From Ananas comosus (taxonomy: Eukaryota > Streptophyta > Magnoliopsida > Poales > Bromeliaceae): a stretch of 64,000 nucleotides of DNA. The DNA lies in NCBI RefSeq assembly GCF_001540865.1, contig NC_033627.1, positions 12,208,648-12,272,647 of the forward strand, given 5' to 3'. This document shows, piece by piece, positions 46,275 to 59,494 of the stretch. Made by a program: the position numbers and the translations under genes. The notes under the pieces were generated by a model. That model was not told the DNA's origin, did not search any database, and saw nothing but the letters and a program-made list of their open reading frames with translations. Position 1 is the first letter of the stretch. The number at the start of each line of letters is the position of its first letter.

Positions 46275-46436
46275 TTTTTTCCTTTTTTTTTTTGAGAGAG
46301 ATAGATAACACGCTACCCGCTTCGTTTATTTCATTTAGAAATAAACTTAACTGAAAATATGAATCAACTAGAATTCGAATTTAGGTCTCGGATACCAACC
46401 ACCAAGCCCTTTGTCACTTGCTCTAGGGACGGTCGG
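46275..46436 (-). mobile_element. tRNA-derived SINE with 17-bp target duplication
   Basis: The plus strand starts with a T tract then 'gagagagatagataacacgctacccgcttcg', and ends 'gccacttgctctagggacggtcgg'-like. It is flanked by TAATGTTGTACATAACT at 46258-46274 and 46437-46453. This is one of the most complete copies. Confidence 0.88.
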
Positions 46437-46608
46437 TAATGTTGTACATAACTAAGTACACCAGGTACTACACTCTTTTGCTCCAACTCTGCCTTACCTA
46501 CTACCATTAGATAAGCTTTTAATACCAAACTGGTATAAATATATACTTCTTCACTTTGCTGATGGAATCACTAAAAATATATGGTAAGTGATACACTGCA
46601 GGCTAGAA

Positions 46609-46855
46609 TTACTATACTATTATGAGTATAAATCCCTTTGTACTCATAAGTTTTCGGTCATTGGATGAATTAATATGCGGTTAGGATGATAAGGATTCCC
46701 AGTTAAGATGATGACGGTCACCTAGGGTTGAGGGGGTGGTTGATTGAATAATTTAAACTAACGGGAGAAAATGGTGAAAGGGGTAGATTTAATAGACGAA
46801 AACTTATGAGTACAAAGAGATCTATACTCATAAGAGTATAGTAGCCCCACTCATT
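46609..46855. repeat. Short foldback element
   Basis: Left 'tactatactattatgagtata' and 'tttgtactcataagttttcg'; the right side is the inverse ('aaaacttatgagtacaaa', 'tactcataagagtatagta'). A ~150-base core separates the arms. Ends resemble 3823-4373. Confidence 0.75.
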
Positions 46856-46891
46856 TAGTTATATACGATTCAGAAGTATATTTGTAAAATA

Positions 46892-47290
46892 TTATTAGAC
46901 TTTGTTTGGAATTGTGGGGAGATTGTGTTACGTCTGTTGAGCAAGTATGATGGAAAATACTATGTTTGTTTTCGTACGTAATATTGTGTTCCGCATATTG
47001 TGATGACTGATGAGTCGATTATGATATATTTTCTACGGTTTCATGGGAGAACGCAGAAGCATATCCCTATATACTTTTATTTCAACTTTATTTTATCTAA
47101 TAGCGTAAGATGGACCTCAATACCTACTGTAATTGGAACTGTGGCCAATTTATACGTAATTACAACTACTCTAGTTGAGTCTGGTCATATAGTTTCAACT
47201 GTAATAATTAAATTCAAATATATATGTTATACCAACCATTGGATTTATTTTTGTATGCAAACTATGTTAAATGTATTATACCAAACAGCG
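46892..47290. mobile_element. Tourist-like MITE related to 18865-19093, plus AT-rich flank
   Basis: In reverse orientation it shares 'gggagattgtgttacgt', 'ttctacggtttcatgggagaacgcagaag' and 'tggacctcaatacc' with the 18865 element. The right terminus is lost. The open frame at 47000-47329 is an artefact of it. Confidence 0.65.
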
Positions 47291-47301
47291 GATTTATTTT
47301 T

Positions 47302-47655
47302 TGAAAAACTTCAAATATCACCCTTGTGATTTCGCACTTTCTAAGTTTAGTACCCTGTGGTTTAAAGTGTATCAATGTAGTACCCTGTGGTTTCATTTTT
47401 CTCTTTTTATTATCCATTTCACTATTTTTTTTTCGTTAAATCAGTAACAAAGTTAAAACTAAAGGATACTAAAGTAAATATTCGATAAACCTAAGTAGGG
47501 TATCTGAAGTTGTTTGTATATAATTTAATGAAATATTAATGGATGAGCTGACGAAGAAAGAAAAATGAAACCACAGGATACTAAATCCATACACTTTAAA
47601 CCAATATTAAAATGAGAAAGTGTGAAACCACAAAGGTGGTATTTGAAGTTTACCC
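47302..47655. repeat. 'GTGGTTT' element with possible 9-bp duplication
   Basis: Left end 'tgaaaaacttcaaatatcaccc', right end 'ggtatttgaagtttaccc'. TTTATTTTT lies on both sides (47293-47301, 47656-47664), but the word is simple enough to occur by chance. Confidence 0.65.
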
Positions 47656-47664
47656 TTTATTTTT

Positions 47665-48854
47665 ATATTGCAACTACAATTGCAATGCAGTCGCAAGTTG
47701 CAACTATATATAACCAAACATCTCCTAAATGTTCGAAGCTCGGTATTTTTCAAAGTATTTTTTGCATAATCGGTCAGAAAAATCTAATGAACAGGGCTTA
47801 AAGTACCTTAGGTATAAGTTTCAAAACTTGAAATCTCGAATACCAATTATGAAATTCTTAGCTAACTATACGACTACACCATATACAATTAGCATTGAAC
47901 GCATACAATTATTAATTACCATAAAGTAAAAATATACATAACTTACATAAACTATAAACCATTTTAAATCGATTATCTAACCTTACAAAATTTTGATCTT
48001 ACTATTAATTTTTTAATTTGTTTAATTTGAGCCAGTAAACTGTACATTGATTTTAAACTTTGAACACGTTATTTATTTTTACAAGTTTAATTAATTTGAC
48101 TGGTTGACCTAAATATAATAAATTTTAAAAATAGATAATAAAACCAAAAATTTGAAAGATGAGATGACAGATTCAAAATAATAGTTAATAATTCAAAAAA
48201 AAATTATTATAATTTTTATTTTACCGTAAATACACAAAGTACAGAAATCCATAACTTATCAGCCGCCCTGTACAAAACAGCCAACACGATTATCAATGAG
48301 TCCACAGCCGCCACGTGTCCAGCAATCCAAAACCACACTAAACTCGACCACTCCTCCGCTTCACAATAACCCTATAATTAAATAAATAATTTTATAAAAA
48401 AATAATTGACAAGTTAATTCTCTTTTTTGTCGCGTAATTTTTTCTTACAGACCGTAAATTGTTTACCTGATTCATCATTTTTTTATATTTTCTATATAAT
48501 TTTAATAACTATATAAAAATTTCAACAAATCACATGTAATTTTAATAACAAAAAAAAAATCATATACAATCAAAAAAATCCTAATAATTCTAACAATTCT
48601 AATAATCCACATAGAATTCTAACAATCTTATTTTTTTTATTTTTCATATATAATTTTAACAACAATATAAAAATTTTAACAAATCGTATATAATCTTAAC
48701 AATCTAAAAAAATTCTAATAAACAATATTCAAAAAGACGGTGAATAATTCACTGCTGTTATGGAAAAATAGAAAGACGGTCGGTAAATCATTTACGTGAC
48801 AAAAGAAGAATTATTTAGTCAATAGAGTAATTTAGTTAATTATAATATTTTTTA
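47665..48854. other. AT-rich intergenic DNA, no gene recognised
   Basis: Repeated 'attctaacaatc' and 'aattttaacaa' phrases around 48530-48720 suggest decayed simple repeats. Nothing coding. Confidence 0.5.
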
Positions 48855-49235
48855 AGAAAAAACTTCAAATACCACTCCCGTAGTTTTGCACTTTCACACC
48901 TTAATATCTTATGGTTTAAAGTGTATCAATTTAGTACATGTGGTTTTATATTTCTCTTTTTATTATCCACTTCATATTTCTTTTTTTATTATCCACTCCA
49001 CTAATTTTTTTTCATTAAATCGGTGACAAAATTAAAACTAAAAGGTATTAAAGTAAATATTCGATAAACTTAGGTAGAATATTTTAAATTTTTTTGTATA
49101 TAATTTAATAAAGTATTAACAGAGGAGCTGGCGAAAAGAAAAAAATAAAACCATAAGTATTAAATTGATATAAACTATAGGGTACTAAAGAGAGAAATGT
49201 AAAACTATAGGGTTGTTATTTGAAATTTACCTATT
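48855..49235. repeat. 'GTGGTTT' element, diverged
   Basis: From 'gaaaaaacttcaaataccactcc' to 'gggttgttatttgaaatttaccta'. The ends are inverted repeats. Confidence 0.65.
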
Positions 49236-49257
49236 TTCTATGGTTATTTGGAAAAAA

Positions 49258-49562
49258 AAAGGGAAAACTTCAAAAACCCCCCCAGTAGTTTCCAACTTTC
49301 TCACTTTAGTACCCTATAGTTTAAAGTGTATCAATTTGTCCCCCTGTGGTTTTGTTTTTATTTTTTCTATAGCTTTTTTCTTAATATTTTGTTAAATTAT
49401 ATGCAAAAAAATATTAGATATCCATCTAAATTTACCGTATATTTATTTTAGTACCCTTTAATTTTAATTTTGTTACTAATTTGAGAAAAAAAAAAATAAA
49501 TTTGATAAAAAAAAGAGAAAAACGAAACCACAGGGGGCAAATTGATACACTTTAAACCACAG
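49258..49562. repeat. 'GTGGTTT' element ending ~95 bp before the thioredoxin start codon
   Basis: Starts GGGAAAACTTCAAAAACCCC and is cut short at 'gatacactttaaaccacagg', losing its last ~50 bases. It therefore supplies most of the DNA just upstream of the thioredoxin gene. Confidence 0.7.
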
Positions 49563-49656
49563 GCCCACGAATCGGGTGGACTCGAATAAATACGAGCGCG
49601 CACACAATCGTCGTCGTCGTCCTCCTCATCGTCGCGCGCGAGCTCCGCCTCCGCCC

Positions 49657-51623
49657 ATGGCGTCGTCGCCGCTCATCACCCCCGCAGCCACCACCACCAC
49701 CACCTCCTCCTCCTCCTCCTCCTCCTCCTCCTCCTCCCTACGCCTCTCCCCCTCCCCCTCCGCCACCCCCCACCGCTTTCCCTCGATCCATCGCACGTCT
49801 GCGCCGCCGCGGCGGATCCGGTTGCGGGGCGCCCTCCGAAACCCTAGCCACGCCCAGAGGCTCCCCGTGCGCTGCGCCGCGGCGGCGGCGGCGACGATCG
49901 GCGAGGGAGAGTTCGCCGCGGCGGTGTTGGAGTCGGAGCTCCCCGTCCTCGTCGAGTTCGTCGCCGAGTGGTGCGGGCCGTGTCGATTGATCTCCCCTGT
50001 TGTCGATTGGGCTTCGCAGGTTCGAATCTCTCCGCCAATTTCTTCATATATTGGATCAGTTTCGTATTTTCAGTTTAAATTTGTAGTAGTAAATTTCCTA
50101 TTTGAAGATAATTGGTTAAATTCTCAATCTTAATTCTAGGGTCTCCTCCTATCAATATGGAGAATTTAGGGCTTTATGAGGGATTGGGGCTGCGTCTTGA
50201 TGCTTTCTAAGGACCTAAAGAGGCATCAAAAGATAGAAATGATAGTTTAGATACTACTAAAATGAGTGCTTAAGCTTTCTCATTGACATCACAAGAGAAA
50301 GGAAGCTTTTAGTCTTTTGAGTATAAATTAATTAAACACCGTTCTCTAGTAGCTTAAGGTTTCACTTGGTATCAGAGTAGAATAACATGAGTGAGAAACC
50401 TTTAGGCTTCTTTCGTGTTTCACGCTAAGTGTTATGCTTGTGGTCAAACTCTGCCTACACATTATGAATTGCATTAAAGTTCAGGTGGGTCTGGGCCTTT
50501 TATCTTTTTCTTCTTTTTTATTGCGACTCGTCTTATCCTGTAAAACGTGTTCTAGCATTCACCAACAGCAACATTTCTGCTGTGACATGCTCCATACAAG
50601 TTGACGGCAATAAGGTGTTAAAAGGGGGAGTGATATTTCGATTGAGTTGGTTATGGGACAGCAACAGGAAGAATTTGGGATTCTAATCATTTTGGACTGT
50701 AACTGATACCCCTGAGAATTCCATAAAAACCCAATATTGCAAGCCAAATTCGACAACGAGCATTGTCCTTTAATGCCCTTTTTCTTGTGGCTTGCCTTTC
50801 TAATTCAGTATTGTAAACTATTTGCACATGCTGAATTATTTTATTCAGTGATTGAAAATTGCAATGGTGTTATGATTTTCTGTCCAGGTCTGTTTCCAGC
50901 TGCCTCTTTGTCATTTTCCTCTTTGTTGAGACATAATTAATATGCATCAGTAGGAAAAACTAGAGTAACCATGGTAAAGCGTTAGTTACTGACTAGCTTG
51001 GATCCCGAGAGTTTTATCTATTTGGAAGTATAGGTTTCTATTTCAGAACCTCATGGAAGCAATTACGAAGTGTCGATAACAGCCAACCCATCTTGCAGAA
51101 TCAGCATAGTAAATTGCTTCCCTTTGTAAGATGATCCTAACTCCTAACCAGTCTGTCGGGTCATTATTGTAAGGGGAAAAACCTTTCTGATATTATTGAA
51201 TACTGGTGTTATTTATAATATTCAAATCTATTGGTATTTTGCAGCTCTGAACTTGGGTCACCTGTATGAATTTGCTGAATTTACTCAACTTTACCACGAA
51301 CTTTTAGCATCGTCTTTTGCAGAATTGTTCTGTCCTTTCTTTTCTCTGCACTTAACATTTATAAAATTCTTACTCTTTCTCTAGTTTTGCCACTAATGAT
51401 ACTCTTTCAATGCTCATATATGTACAAGTCCTTTTTGTTTATGTTACATCCTTTCATATATGTCTGTGTGTGTGTATATGTGTATAGTATATAATATATG
51501 CTTTGAGCTTAGCCTTACTACAAGTTTCAAAGCTTAAAGTATGCCTATATTTCTGCAAGTTGTATAATTTGTTTATAATGACTGCTTTCTTTTGGGAGAA
51601 TCTATGGTTAATGATATAATTGA

Positions 51624-51664
<41 letters not shown>

Positions 51665-52397
51665 ACTACTACTGTAGCTATCGTAGTGTCTCTGCTAAAA
51701 TACTTGATTTCATTTTCCACTTTTTATTATTTTATTACAAAATTTTATTAATTTTTTGTGCTTAAATACCACCATGAGATTCAAAGTTCCAACACGCATG
51801 AGCAAAACAAATACCTAAACAGAACACGAGTGGTGCTTAAAATGTGTTCTGTAGAATGAAAGATGGCAGATTCTAGCACCGCTTTCCGCATGAACTATTA
51901 GGACAATAGAAACTCCTCTCCTGAACATAATTATATTCTATAAATTGATTTCCCAAGGAAAATCAATAGATAGTTTCTAATAACAATAGATCTAGAAGTA
52001 CTCATTGTGCTTGATACATTGAAACATTCCCAGATTCTTTCAAGATTTTGGTGGTTCTTCCTGTTAGTTGTTTCTGGTACCACTTTGCAACATACATGAA
52101 ATTGTATTGATCAATCTTATGTCTGATTGGTAGAAATTTCACGGTCGTTTATTACGATTTTATTTGACTGGAACTTTTGGCATATATCAGGAATACAAGG
52201 GCAAACTGAAAGTCGTAAAGATCGACCACGATGCGAATCCCCAGTTGATTGAAGAATACAAGGTCTATGGCTTGCCAACCTTGATTCTCTTCAAAAATGG
52301 GAAAGAGGTTCCGGAAAGCCGAAGAGAAGGCGCGATGACTAAAGTAAAGCTGAAAGAGTACTTGGACGACTTGCTGGAGCCCACTACTGTAGCTTGA
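49657..52397 (+). CDS. Thioredoxin x, chloroplastic
   Basis: Exons 49657-50019 and 52191-52397, with a 2171-bp GT..AG intron, give 189 residues. I chose the ATG at 49657 (MASSPL), which begins a Ser/Thr/Pro/Arg-rich plastid transit peptide of ~70 residues. An in-frame ATG 27 codons earlier is possible but adds an unusual Arg-rich leader. The active site is WCGPC at 105-109. The second exon carries [11 protein letters not shown], the cis-proline segment [16 protein letters not shown] and the x-type ending [20 protein letters not shown]. Thioredoxin x reduces disulfides in the stroma; in Arabidopsis it is a good donor to 2-Cys peroxiredoxin and is itself reduced by ferredoxin-thioredoxin reductase. 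A (TCC)n microsatellite (about 49701-49737) encodes a poly-Ser run. The intron has a (CT)n tract near 51627-51662. Confidence 0.93.
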
Positions 52398-53509
52398 TCT
52401 CTTCGTATTTTTCGTATATGCAGTGCATAGTTTTTGGTGACAAACTCATCTACTTACGAAGAGTTTCGCCAAGCTGGTTGTCCAATTCAACTTGTAAGTT
52501 ACTTTTTTGAGAGCCCATGTGTGTTTTTGCACTCCAGTTGTGATGTGTATAATCTCTCTGTAACATTATGTTGTTGGCAATAACTATGCATATTAAAATT
52601 GTAACAGCTATTATGATACTCCAATGTTTTCTGGTTTCTTTTGCAGCAATTTTCGAGAACTATTAGCTATTACTAGAAAGTTGTACTGTTTTTGCAATTC
52701 TTTACAAGAGCATTAGATAAATCACCTGAACTTCTTTTGTTGCTAAAGTTTGTGAGTTTTCGCTGCAGTTAAAAGAAGCTTTGGAGTGGAGTTTTATTCT
52801 ATTATATTATTCTCACAAACTTATTTTAGTTTTTTTTTTTAGCTATTGCAAATGCTTTAAGTTCTTTACTTAGGAAGCAGCACTCATAAATTACAGTTGG
52901 GTTAAATTATGCTATTTTGACTGATCATAATGAGAAACTTTACTTTGATCATTAAACTTTAATCCTTTATAATAATGAATAACATTGAGTTTGTTTAAAT
53001 CTAATTCATCCATAAATGAAGACTTTTTAGTTACTAAATTACCCTATTTTATCCTGATGCAATAGCTTAGTCACACACACAAATATAATATAATGTGACA
53101 GCTAAATTAATTATAGTTTTTTTTTTTTTTTATATTGGATTAAATTAGATATAATGTGACGGAAAAAACTAAATGAAACGATAGTAATAAAAAACAAAAT
53201 TTATTAGTGCATCAGCTGCAACAAAACTAAGTGATCTAAAATAGTTATACCAGGTGTTTAGTACAATCAAAATTTTTAAGGTAAAAAAAAAAGAAAAAGA
53301 AATACACTGTACTGTACGTATATATTTACGTTAATCTGTCCGTACGCAGAGAATTATGCGTACCTCCTCTTCCACCCTTGCCCTGGACACGCATTCGAAT
53401 CGGGGTCCGCATAAACCTCCACATTCTCTTTTATGCGTCACCTTCGTCTCCGCTCAGCCCCCGATTCCCTCCCTTCCCCTTAAACAAAAAAGGCTCTCCC
53501 TTTTCCTTC

Positions 53510-53548
<39 letters not shown>

Positions 53549-53669
53549 AAGTCCAAAAATCCTACGCGAAGCACCAACACGATCCCTCACCCTTGACTCT
53601 GGGGGACGTTGCCGTGTAAGTGGGAACCGCCCCTCGATTCGTCGTCCTTTTAGGGTTTCTTCTCGTGCC
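52398..53669 (+). other. Thioredoxin 3' flank and dihydroorotate dehydrogenase promoter region
   Basis: AT-rich 3' flank, then from ~53340 a GC-richer leader with a (CT)n tract at about 53515-53546, some 125 bases before the next start codon. No further gene. A TATA box was not convincing. Confidence 0.5.
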
Positions 53670-56600
53670 ATGGCGGGTAGGGTTTGGCGCAGCTCCATTA
53701 GAGAGGCCTTGTCCAGGAGCCTGAGGTCGAGGGCGGTGGGAGGGGCCCCTGGAGCAAGGCCATTGAGCGCCGCCGCAGGCGGCGGAGGAGGTGGCGGAGC
53801 TGCCGCGCGAGCCGCTCCGAAGATCCCGCCTTCGTCCAAGAAGGTATAGCTTTTTCCATCTCTGCGGCATTTCGTCGAACAGGTGCCGTGCGTTAAAAGC
53901 GCTCCTTTTTTTTTTTTTTGGGTTATCTTCTACTATTTTCTAGGCTGCATTTGTAAAAATTGCTCCTTTTACACTTGTCCTTCTTTAATTTTCATCTTTT
54001 TTTTTCAGTTTAAGATAGAGTATGTTGAACTAAGCTAAACAAAGCTAGATTTATTATTATTATTATTATTGTTATAGAGATCACTCTATGTGAGGTGACG
54101 GGAAGGGTATTGTTGTGTGTGCTATTAGAAACCAGGTCGTAGGCACTAGCAGGATATGAACAGAGCCTGTTTGGCCCTGCTTCTGTTTTTGCTTTTATGA
54201 CAGCAGCAAGCCGAAATCTCCAGCTTCGGCTGTAGTGCAAAGCAAAAATAATGTTCTGAGGCTCAAAAGCAGAAGCTCCAATTCGGTGCTTTTAACTTTT
54301 CAATATAATGCTTCGCCTCACTGCACTATTCAGACATCACTTTATTGAACAACACTGCGCCTATTGGCCCTCAGTACAATTATATATATGAGGTGATTTT
54401 AGTCACTAATTGTATCACCCGCTGGACCAGTTGGTGCTACCCCCAGATGAAGATCATTCCGATGAACTAATCAAACAGAAAACAGAAGTAGAAAGAGTAT
54501 TCCTCTTTATGTTGGGTTTCTTCTATCCTTGTCCTTCTTCTTGATACCTATATTGCTTTTTTTCCCCTTGGGCAACATAGCAGGGCAATTATCTGTGTAC
54601 AATTCTGGTTGTAAGGCAACTGGGACAAAATCCATTCTTTTTTTTTTTTTTGGTGGCAAGTTCTGAAAGTAGGTCTTGGCTCTTTAAGTTTAATCTATTC
54701 AAGAAAATCTTTTCATTCTTGAATCTTTGAGAAGTTAGTATTATATCTATTTGCACTTGTAGAATATAATGTTCTGTTTAACTTATTTATTATTTTCATG
54801 TAATTTAGTTAGTATGGTTACTGACGTTATATTCAGTATAGAATGTGTAAACATTCTTTGCAAATATTAATGAAGTCAACGCGTTAAGATGTTGGTGGAT
54901 TATAATGTTCAAAGTTATAAATTTAAAATGATAGCCATGTTATCTCTTCTTTTACTTGTGTTTTGTTTGAATTCATTGGTTAATTTCCCTGATCTGGTAC
55001 TCTGTTCTAATTAATCTTTCAGGGAAGGCTTTTAACTGGAGCTATGATTGGCCTTGCTATAGCCGGAGGTGCTTATGTGAGTACTGCAGATGAAGCCACA
55101 TTTTGGTACATAATAAACATTTCTTAGATTAACCTGCACTTTTTGAAGATCCTTTTTTATTGGGTTTTTATTGTTCCTTTCTGCTAATAATTATCCCAGT
55201 CATTAGAGCAGCAATGTGAACACATTTTCAGCGGTTATGATCATACTGAACAAGCTCCATTGATGGATCTTCTAACGTAGGAGGATTGTAGCCCTTAGCT
55301 TGAAATATTTGTCACCTTCGCATTGATCTCAATGAACCGTAAGATAGAATCTTAAAATAGATGTATGAACTGCTCCAACAGTTTTGCAACCTTTTATCTA
55401 GCTTTTTCCTCTCTAACCAGTGAATGCTTTGTTTGCTATGATACTCTCACCATTTAACTTCTTTGATATTTGTGCATAATTTGCAAACACCAGTAAAAGT
55501 GAAAACAACATTTCCAAGTAAGCCTATATGGTCACTAATATAGTAGTTAAGTTACATTTAAGAAAATTTGTTATCTTTTTAATCCATGCATGTGAAATTT
55601 TGCTCCTATGTTGCCATCGTAGAATTTGATGAAAGTTTTATTTGGAATTACTTGGTTTTTACAATTTTTAATAAAAGTTCAATTTACCTTATGAGATTCC
55701 GTGGATTAGACAGTCAGATCAATCTATTTTAAGTTTTGCTTCTGCATTTACATGGAGTTCAAGAAGCTCGATGGTTCAGTTTGGAGGAAATTTCTTGCTA
55801 TGCTAATCTTTAACCCTCAAGTTCATTGAACTTCTAATCTTCTTGAAGGTTTTTATGCACCTTTATGATAACTCTCATATATTTTGGACTTCTACGCTTT
55901 AGTTGATGGAAAAATTGTCAGGAAGTTGCCTTTTGTTTAATTTAAATTTTGTGATTTCAATCTTGCAGTGGATGGTTGTTTAAGGCTACAAAGATTGTGA
56001 ACCCACTATTCGCATTGCTAGATGCAGAGGTGGCTCATCGGTTGGCTGTGTCAGCCGCAGCTCATGGGTTAGTTCCAAGGGAAAAGAGACCTGACCCACC
56101 AATACTGAATCTGGAGGTTTGGGGAAGGAAGTTCGCAAACCCTATCGGTCTTGCTGCTGGTTTCGATAAAAACGCTGAGGCAGTTGAGGGGCTACTAGGT
56201 TTAGGGTTTGGCTTCGTAGAAGTTGGGTCAGTGACTCCCATGCCTCAGGAAGGAAACCCTAAGCCTCGTATTTTTAGATTGCCGAAGGAGGGGTAAGCAT
56301 GCTGAATGTATGTTGCATCTATTTAGTTTTAGAGATACTAACAAGTGTACTATTTCTCCAAAAATTTGAATTTTCATAATGCACCTCCAGGAACTTAGGC
56401 CTTATTTATTTGCGGTTACTCTTTTTTTTTTTTTTCTAGTGGTATTGAATGTCCCGAGTTATTGCAGATTGTATTCAATTTATACCTAGGTTTTGTTTAG
56501 CAATGAAAAATAGTAATGGAGTATTAGTTTTTTGTTTTTTGCCTTTTGGTTTTTTAAAAAGATGGGTTTGCAAGCTTATGAACTATAAGAAGAGTAGCGA

Positions 56601-59494
56601 AGTTTATCTGCAGGCACTTTCAGTCACATAAAATTGAGTTTTCAAAAAAGGGATAAACATAAAGCCTGCCATATAGATGTGAATTCACATGCTAAAGGAG
56701 CAGTCTATGTAAATAAATGATTTTGTAGGGAATGCTCCAATTTCAAAAGAAGACTTTACACTTGTTACATTTTTACTGTTCTATTCTGACAATCTCCCAA
56801 AATTAACTAATCTTTTAATGTGCTTGCTCTTTCTGGCAGTGCCATAATAAATCGATGTGGGTTCAACAGCGAAGGTATTGTGGTAGTCGCAAAGCGTTTA
56901 GGTGCCCAGCATGGTAAGAGAAAGATGGAGGAAACTTCAAGCTCTTCAGTTTCCTCTAGTAATGAAGTAAAGCAAGGAGGGAAAGCAGGACCTGGTATTT
57001 TGGGAGTCAATCTTGGGAAGAACAAGACAAGCGAAGATGCAGCTGCCGACTATGTTCAAGGAGTCCACACTTTATCGCAGTATGCTGATTACTTGGTATT
57101 TTTCCTCCATCATAATTTAGTTGCTTAGAACTTTTCAACTTATGGTCAGGGCATTTTGATCTTAAATTGTAACTATTTAGTAGATATTATTTGCAGTTGC
57201 TGTATTTTGGTTTTACTAGTGGTGTTATAGGTTGATGCATGTAGCACTCCCTTCCAGCATCAATTTGTTAGATTCTAAGTTGCATTCTTGATGAACAAGA
57301 CAAGTCACATTATTACCTTAATAAACTTTCCAAGTCATCCTCTAGTTTGAATTATGATATAGAAGATGAATCAGCCTATAGCATCAGTTGTTTATATGCA
57401 TAATGTCACTTACATTGTTCAGATTTATTGTGTTATTATTGTGCAACTGACACTAGACAATGTATTTGAATTTCAGGTCATAAATGTTTCTTCTCCAAAC
57501 ACTCCCGGGCTTCGCAAACTTCAAGGGAGGAAGCAATTGAAAGATCTTGTTAAAAGGGTTTGAACTCTTAAAACTTTTTTATCTGTTCCCGCAATTTAAC
57601 CTTGGAATCTTTTATAATTATGTATTTTTAGGAGGTTGTTTTGGGTATTATTCTCAATACGTAGGTGCAAGCTGCCCGTGACGAAATGCAATGGGCTGAG
57701 GAGGGTCCTCCACCATTGCTTGTAAAGATTGCACCGGACTTGTCTAAACAGGATCTTGATGACATTGCTGCAGTAATTTGCTTTGGATTATCCATTTTTT
57801 TCTTCTTCTTTTTCAGCCATTTTACATGCAGCATGGTCTTATTCTTTCTTTCTTATTCCTCTAGGTTGCTCTTGCTCTTCGATTGGATGGCTTGGTAAGT
57901 ATTTCTGTCAAGTTGGGGAATTTTACATATATGTCCATGCAAAATCATCATTTACATATATACCCTTTAAAATCTGAATTTTAATTTATGCTCCCCGAAA
58001 GTGAAGTTTTGTCCAAAGGAGGTATCCTTATCTCAAGTGAGGGAGTCATCTAATTTAGGTGGTAACTGGAAGTTAATTTTGTATTACTTAAGGTCTTTAC
58101 TGAGAATCATTTTTGGTGGTAGAAGGGTTATATCTGGAAGAAAGTAAGCTCTTGAAAGAAGTAGATGAAAAATCTGTTTATGAAGAGATATGTAGATAAT
58201 TTTTGAATTAATTTGATGACTGGAATCATTTTCTATGTTCAGATTATATCAAACACAACAATTTCGAGGCCAGAACCTGTAGACAAACACCCTTTAGCTG
58301 CAGAACCTGGTGGTTTAAGTGGGAAGCCACTCTTTGATCTGTCTACTAATATACTCAAGGAGATGTATATCCTCACTCGGGTATTTTGCTACTTTTCTCT
58401 TAATTTAACTGCGTATGGCTCGAGTTTAATCGTCCTTTAGCTATAGTTTCTATGGCACTTATGGGAGTTTTTTGTTGTACCATGAGCTTGAATTTTTCTT
58501 TTTTTCCTTTTCGGCACAGGGCAAGATTCCCCTCATAGGCTGCGGTGGGGTGAGCAGGTAATTGATTTTGGATACTTTAAAACAAGGAAAAAAAGAAAAA
58601 AAAATCATAGTTTCAAGGTTGTTTAATTTGTGAACAATGCAGCGGTGAAGATGCATACAAGAAGATCCGAGCAGGTGCAACCCTGGTTCAGCTTTATACT
58701 GGTTTTGCCTATGGGGGACCAGCACTTATTCCCCAGATAAAGGTCTTTATCAATACTGACCCACTTTTCATCCTATAAATATAATGCTTTAAGAGCATCA
58801 AAGTAATTAGAAGTGTCCACTTGGCCTGCGTTTTGAATTTTGACTGCAAACATCGATACATTTCTTTGTTTTGATTTCAACAACTGAGAACATATCACTG
58901 TTTCATCAGTATTTTATATGATTATTATTTCATTTATATCAGAATGCCATTTTGATGTGGTTATTTATATTTCAAAATTAAGTGAATCATGTCCATTAAG
59001 TGCTGTTACAGCTTGTGGTGATACAGTTTTTTAAGTTGTTCTCTGGAGCTCTAGGAAAATCTAACAATTTTTCATTGGTGAAGTCATTCGAGTCCAATGC
59101 CAATTAAAGTTTGGATTTTTGAGTTGCGAATCTAGTTTTGTTCATTGTATTTATATCCTTCATAGCCAGCTTCTATTTATGTCATATTTCCGAGTGTTCT
59201 CTGATACCTAGAGCTCAAATGGATATAGATCGATACAGAAAATAAATTTCAGATCCGATAACTGGAAAATTTGTTCTAATAACTTGTTAGAATCCTCTTA
59301 GTTCCTGAAACTTGAGTTGTAATTTGTAAAAGCTAGTTCCGAAACAGTTTCCCATAATATCTAAAAGATAACTGAGGATGATTTATTTACTTCTTTATTC
59401 GCTGATTTATTATGTTCAGGCTGAGCTAGCTGAGTGCTTAGAGAGGGATGGCTTTAAAACTGTTCAAGAAGCAGTTGGCGCAGATTGTAGATAA
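53670..59494 (+). CDS. PYRD: Dihydroorotate dehydrogenase (quinone), mitochondrial
   Basis: Eleven exons: 53670-53843, 55023-55105, 55969-56292, 56840-57095, 57477-57557, 57665-57772, 57865-57894, 58243-58380, 58520-58557, 58643-58742 and 59420-59494. All introns are GT..AG and in frame, giving 468 residues. It is a class 2 enzyme of pyrimidine synthesis that oxidises dihydroorotate to orotate with FMN and passes electrons to ubiquinone at the inner mitochondrial membrane. The Arg/Ser-rich N-terminus looks like a presequence with a Gly/Ala-rich stretch. A membrane segment spans about 61-77 ([17 protein letters not shown]). AGFDKNAE (149-156), [16 protein letters not shown] and NVSSPNT (282-288; Ser285 by analogy with E. 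coli Ser175 is the catalytic base) follow, then [20 protein letters not shown] and [11 protein letters not shown] for FMN phosphate. Exon 7 is only 30 bases. Confidence 0.96.

Noticed and set aside
47000..47329. 109-codon plus-strand frame
   Set aside because: It runs across a Tourist-like element and the start of another repeat; no protein features.
49576..49656. Upstream in-frame ATG for thioredoxin x
   Set aside because: It would add 27 residues of Arg/Pro-rich sequence before a normal plastid transit peptide start (MASSPL); the downstream ATG fits the family better.
54100..54420. Possible MITE in intron 1 of dihydroorotate dehydrogenase ('gagcctgtttggccctgcttctg' start)
   Set aside because: The start resembles Tourist ends but I could not find a matching right end or target duplication.
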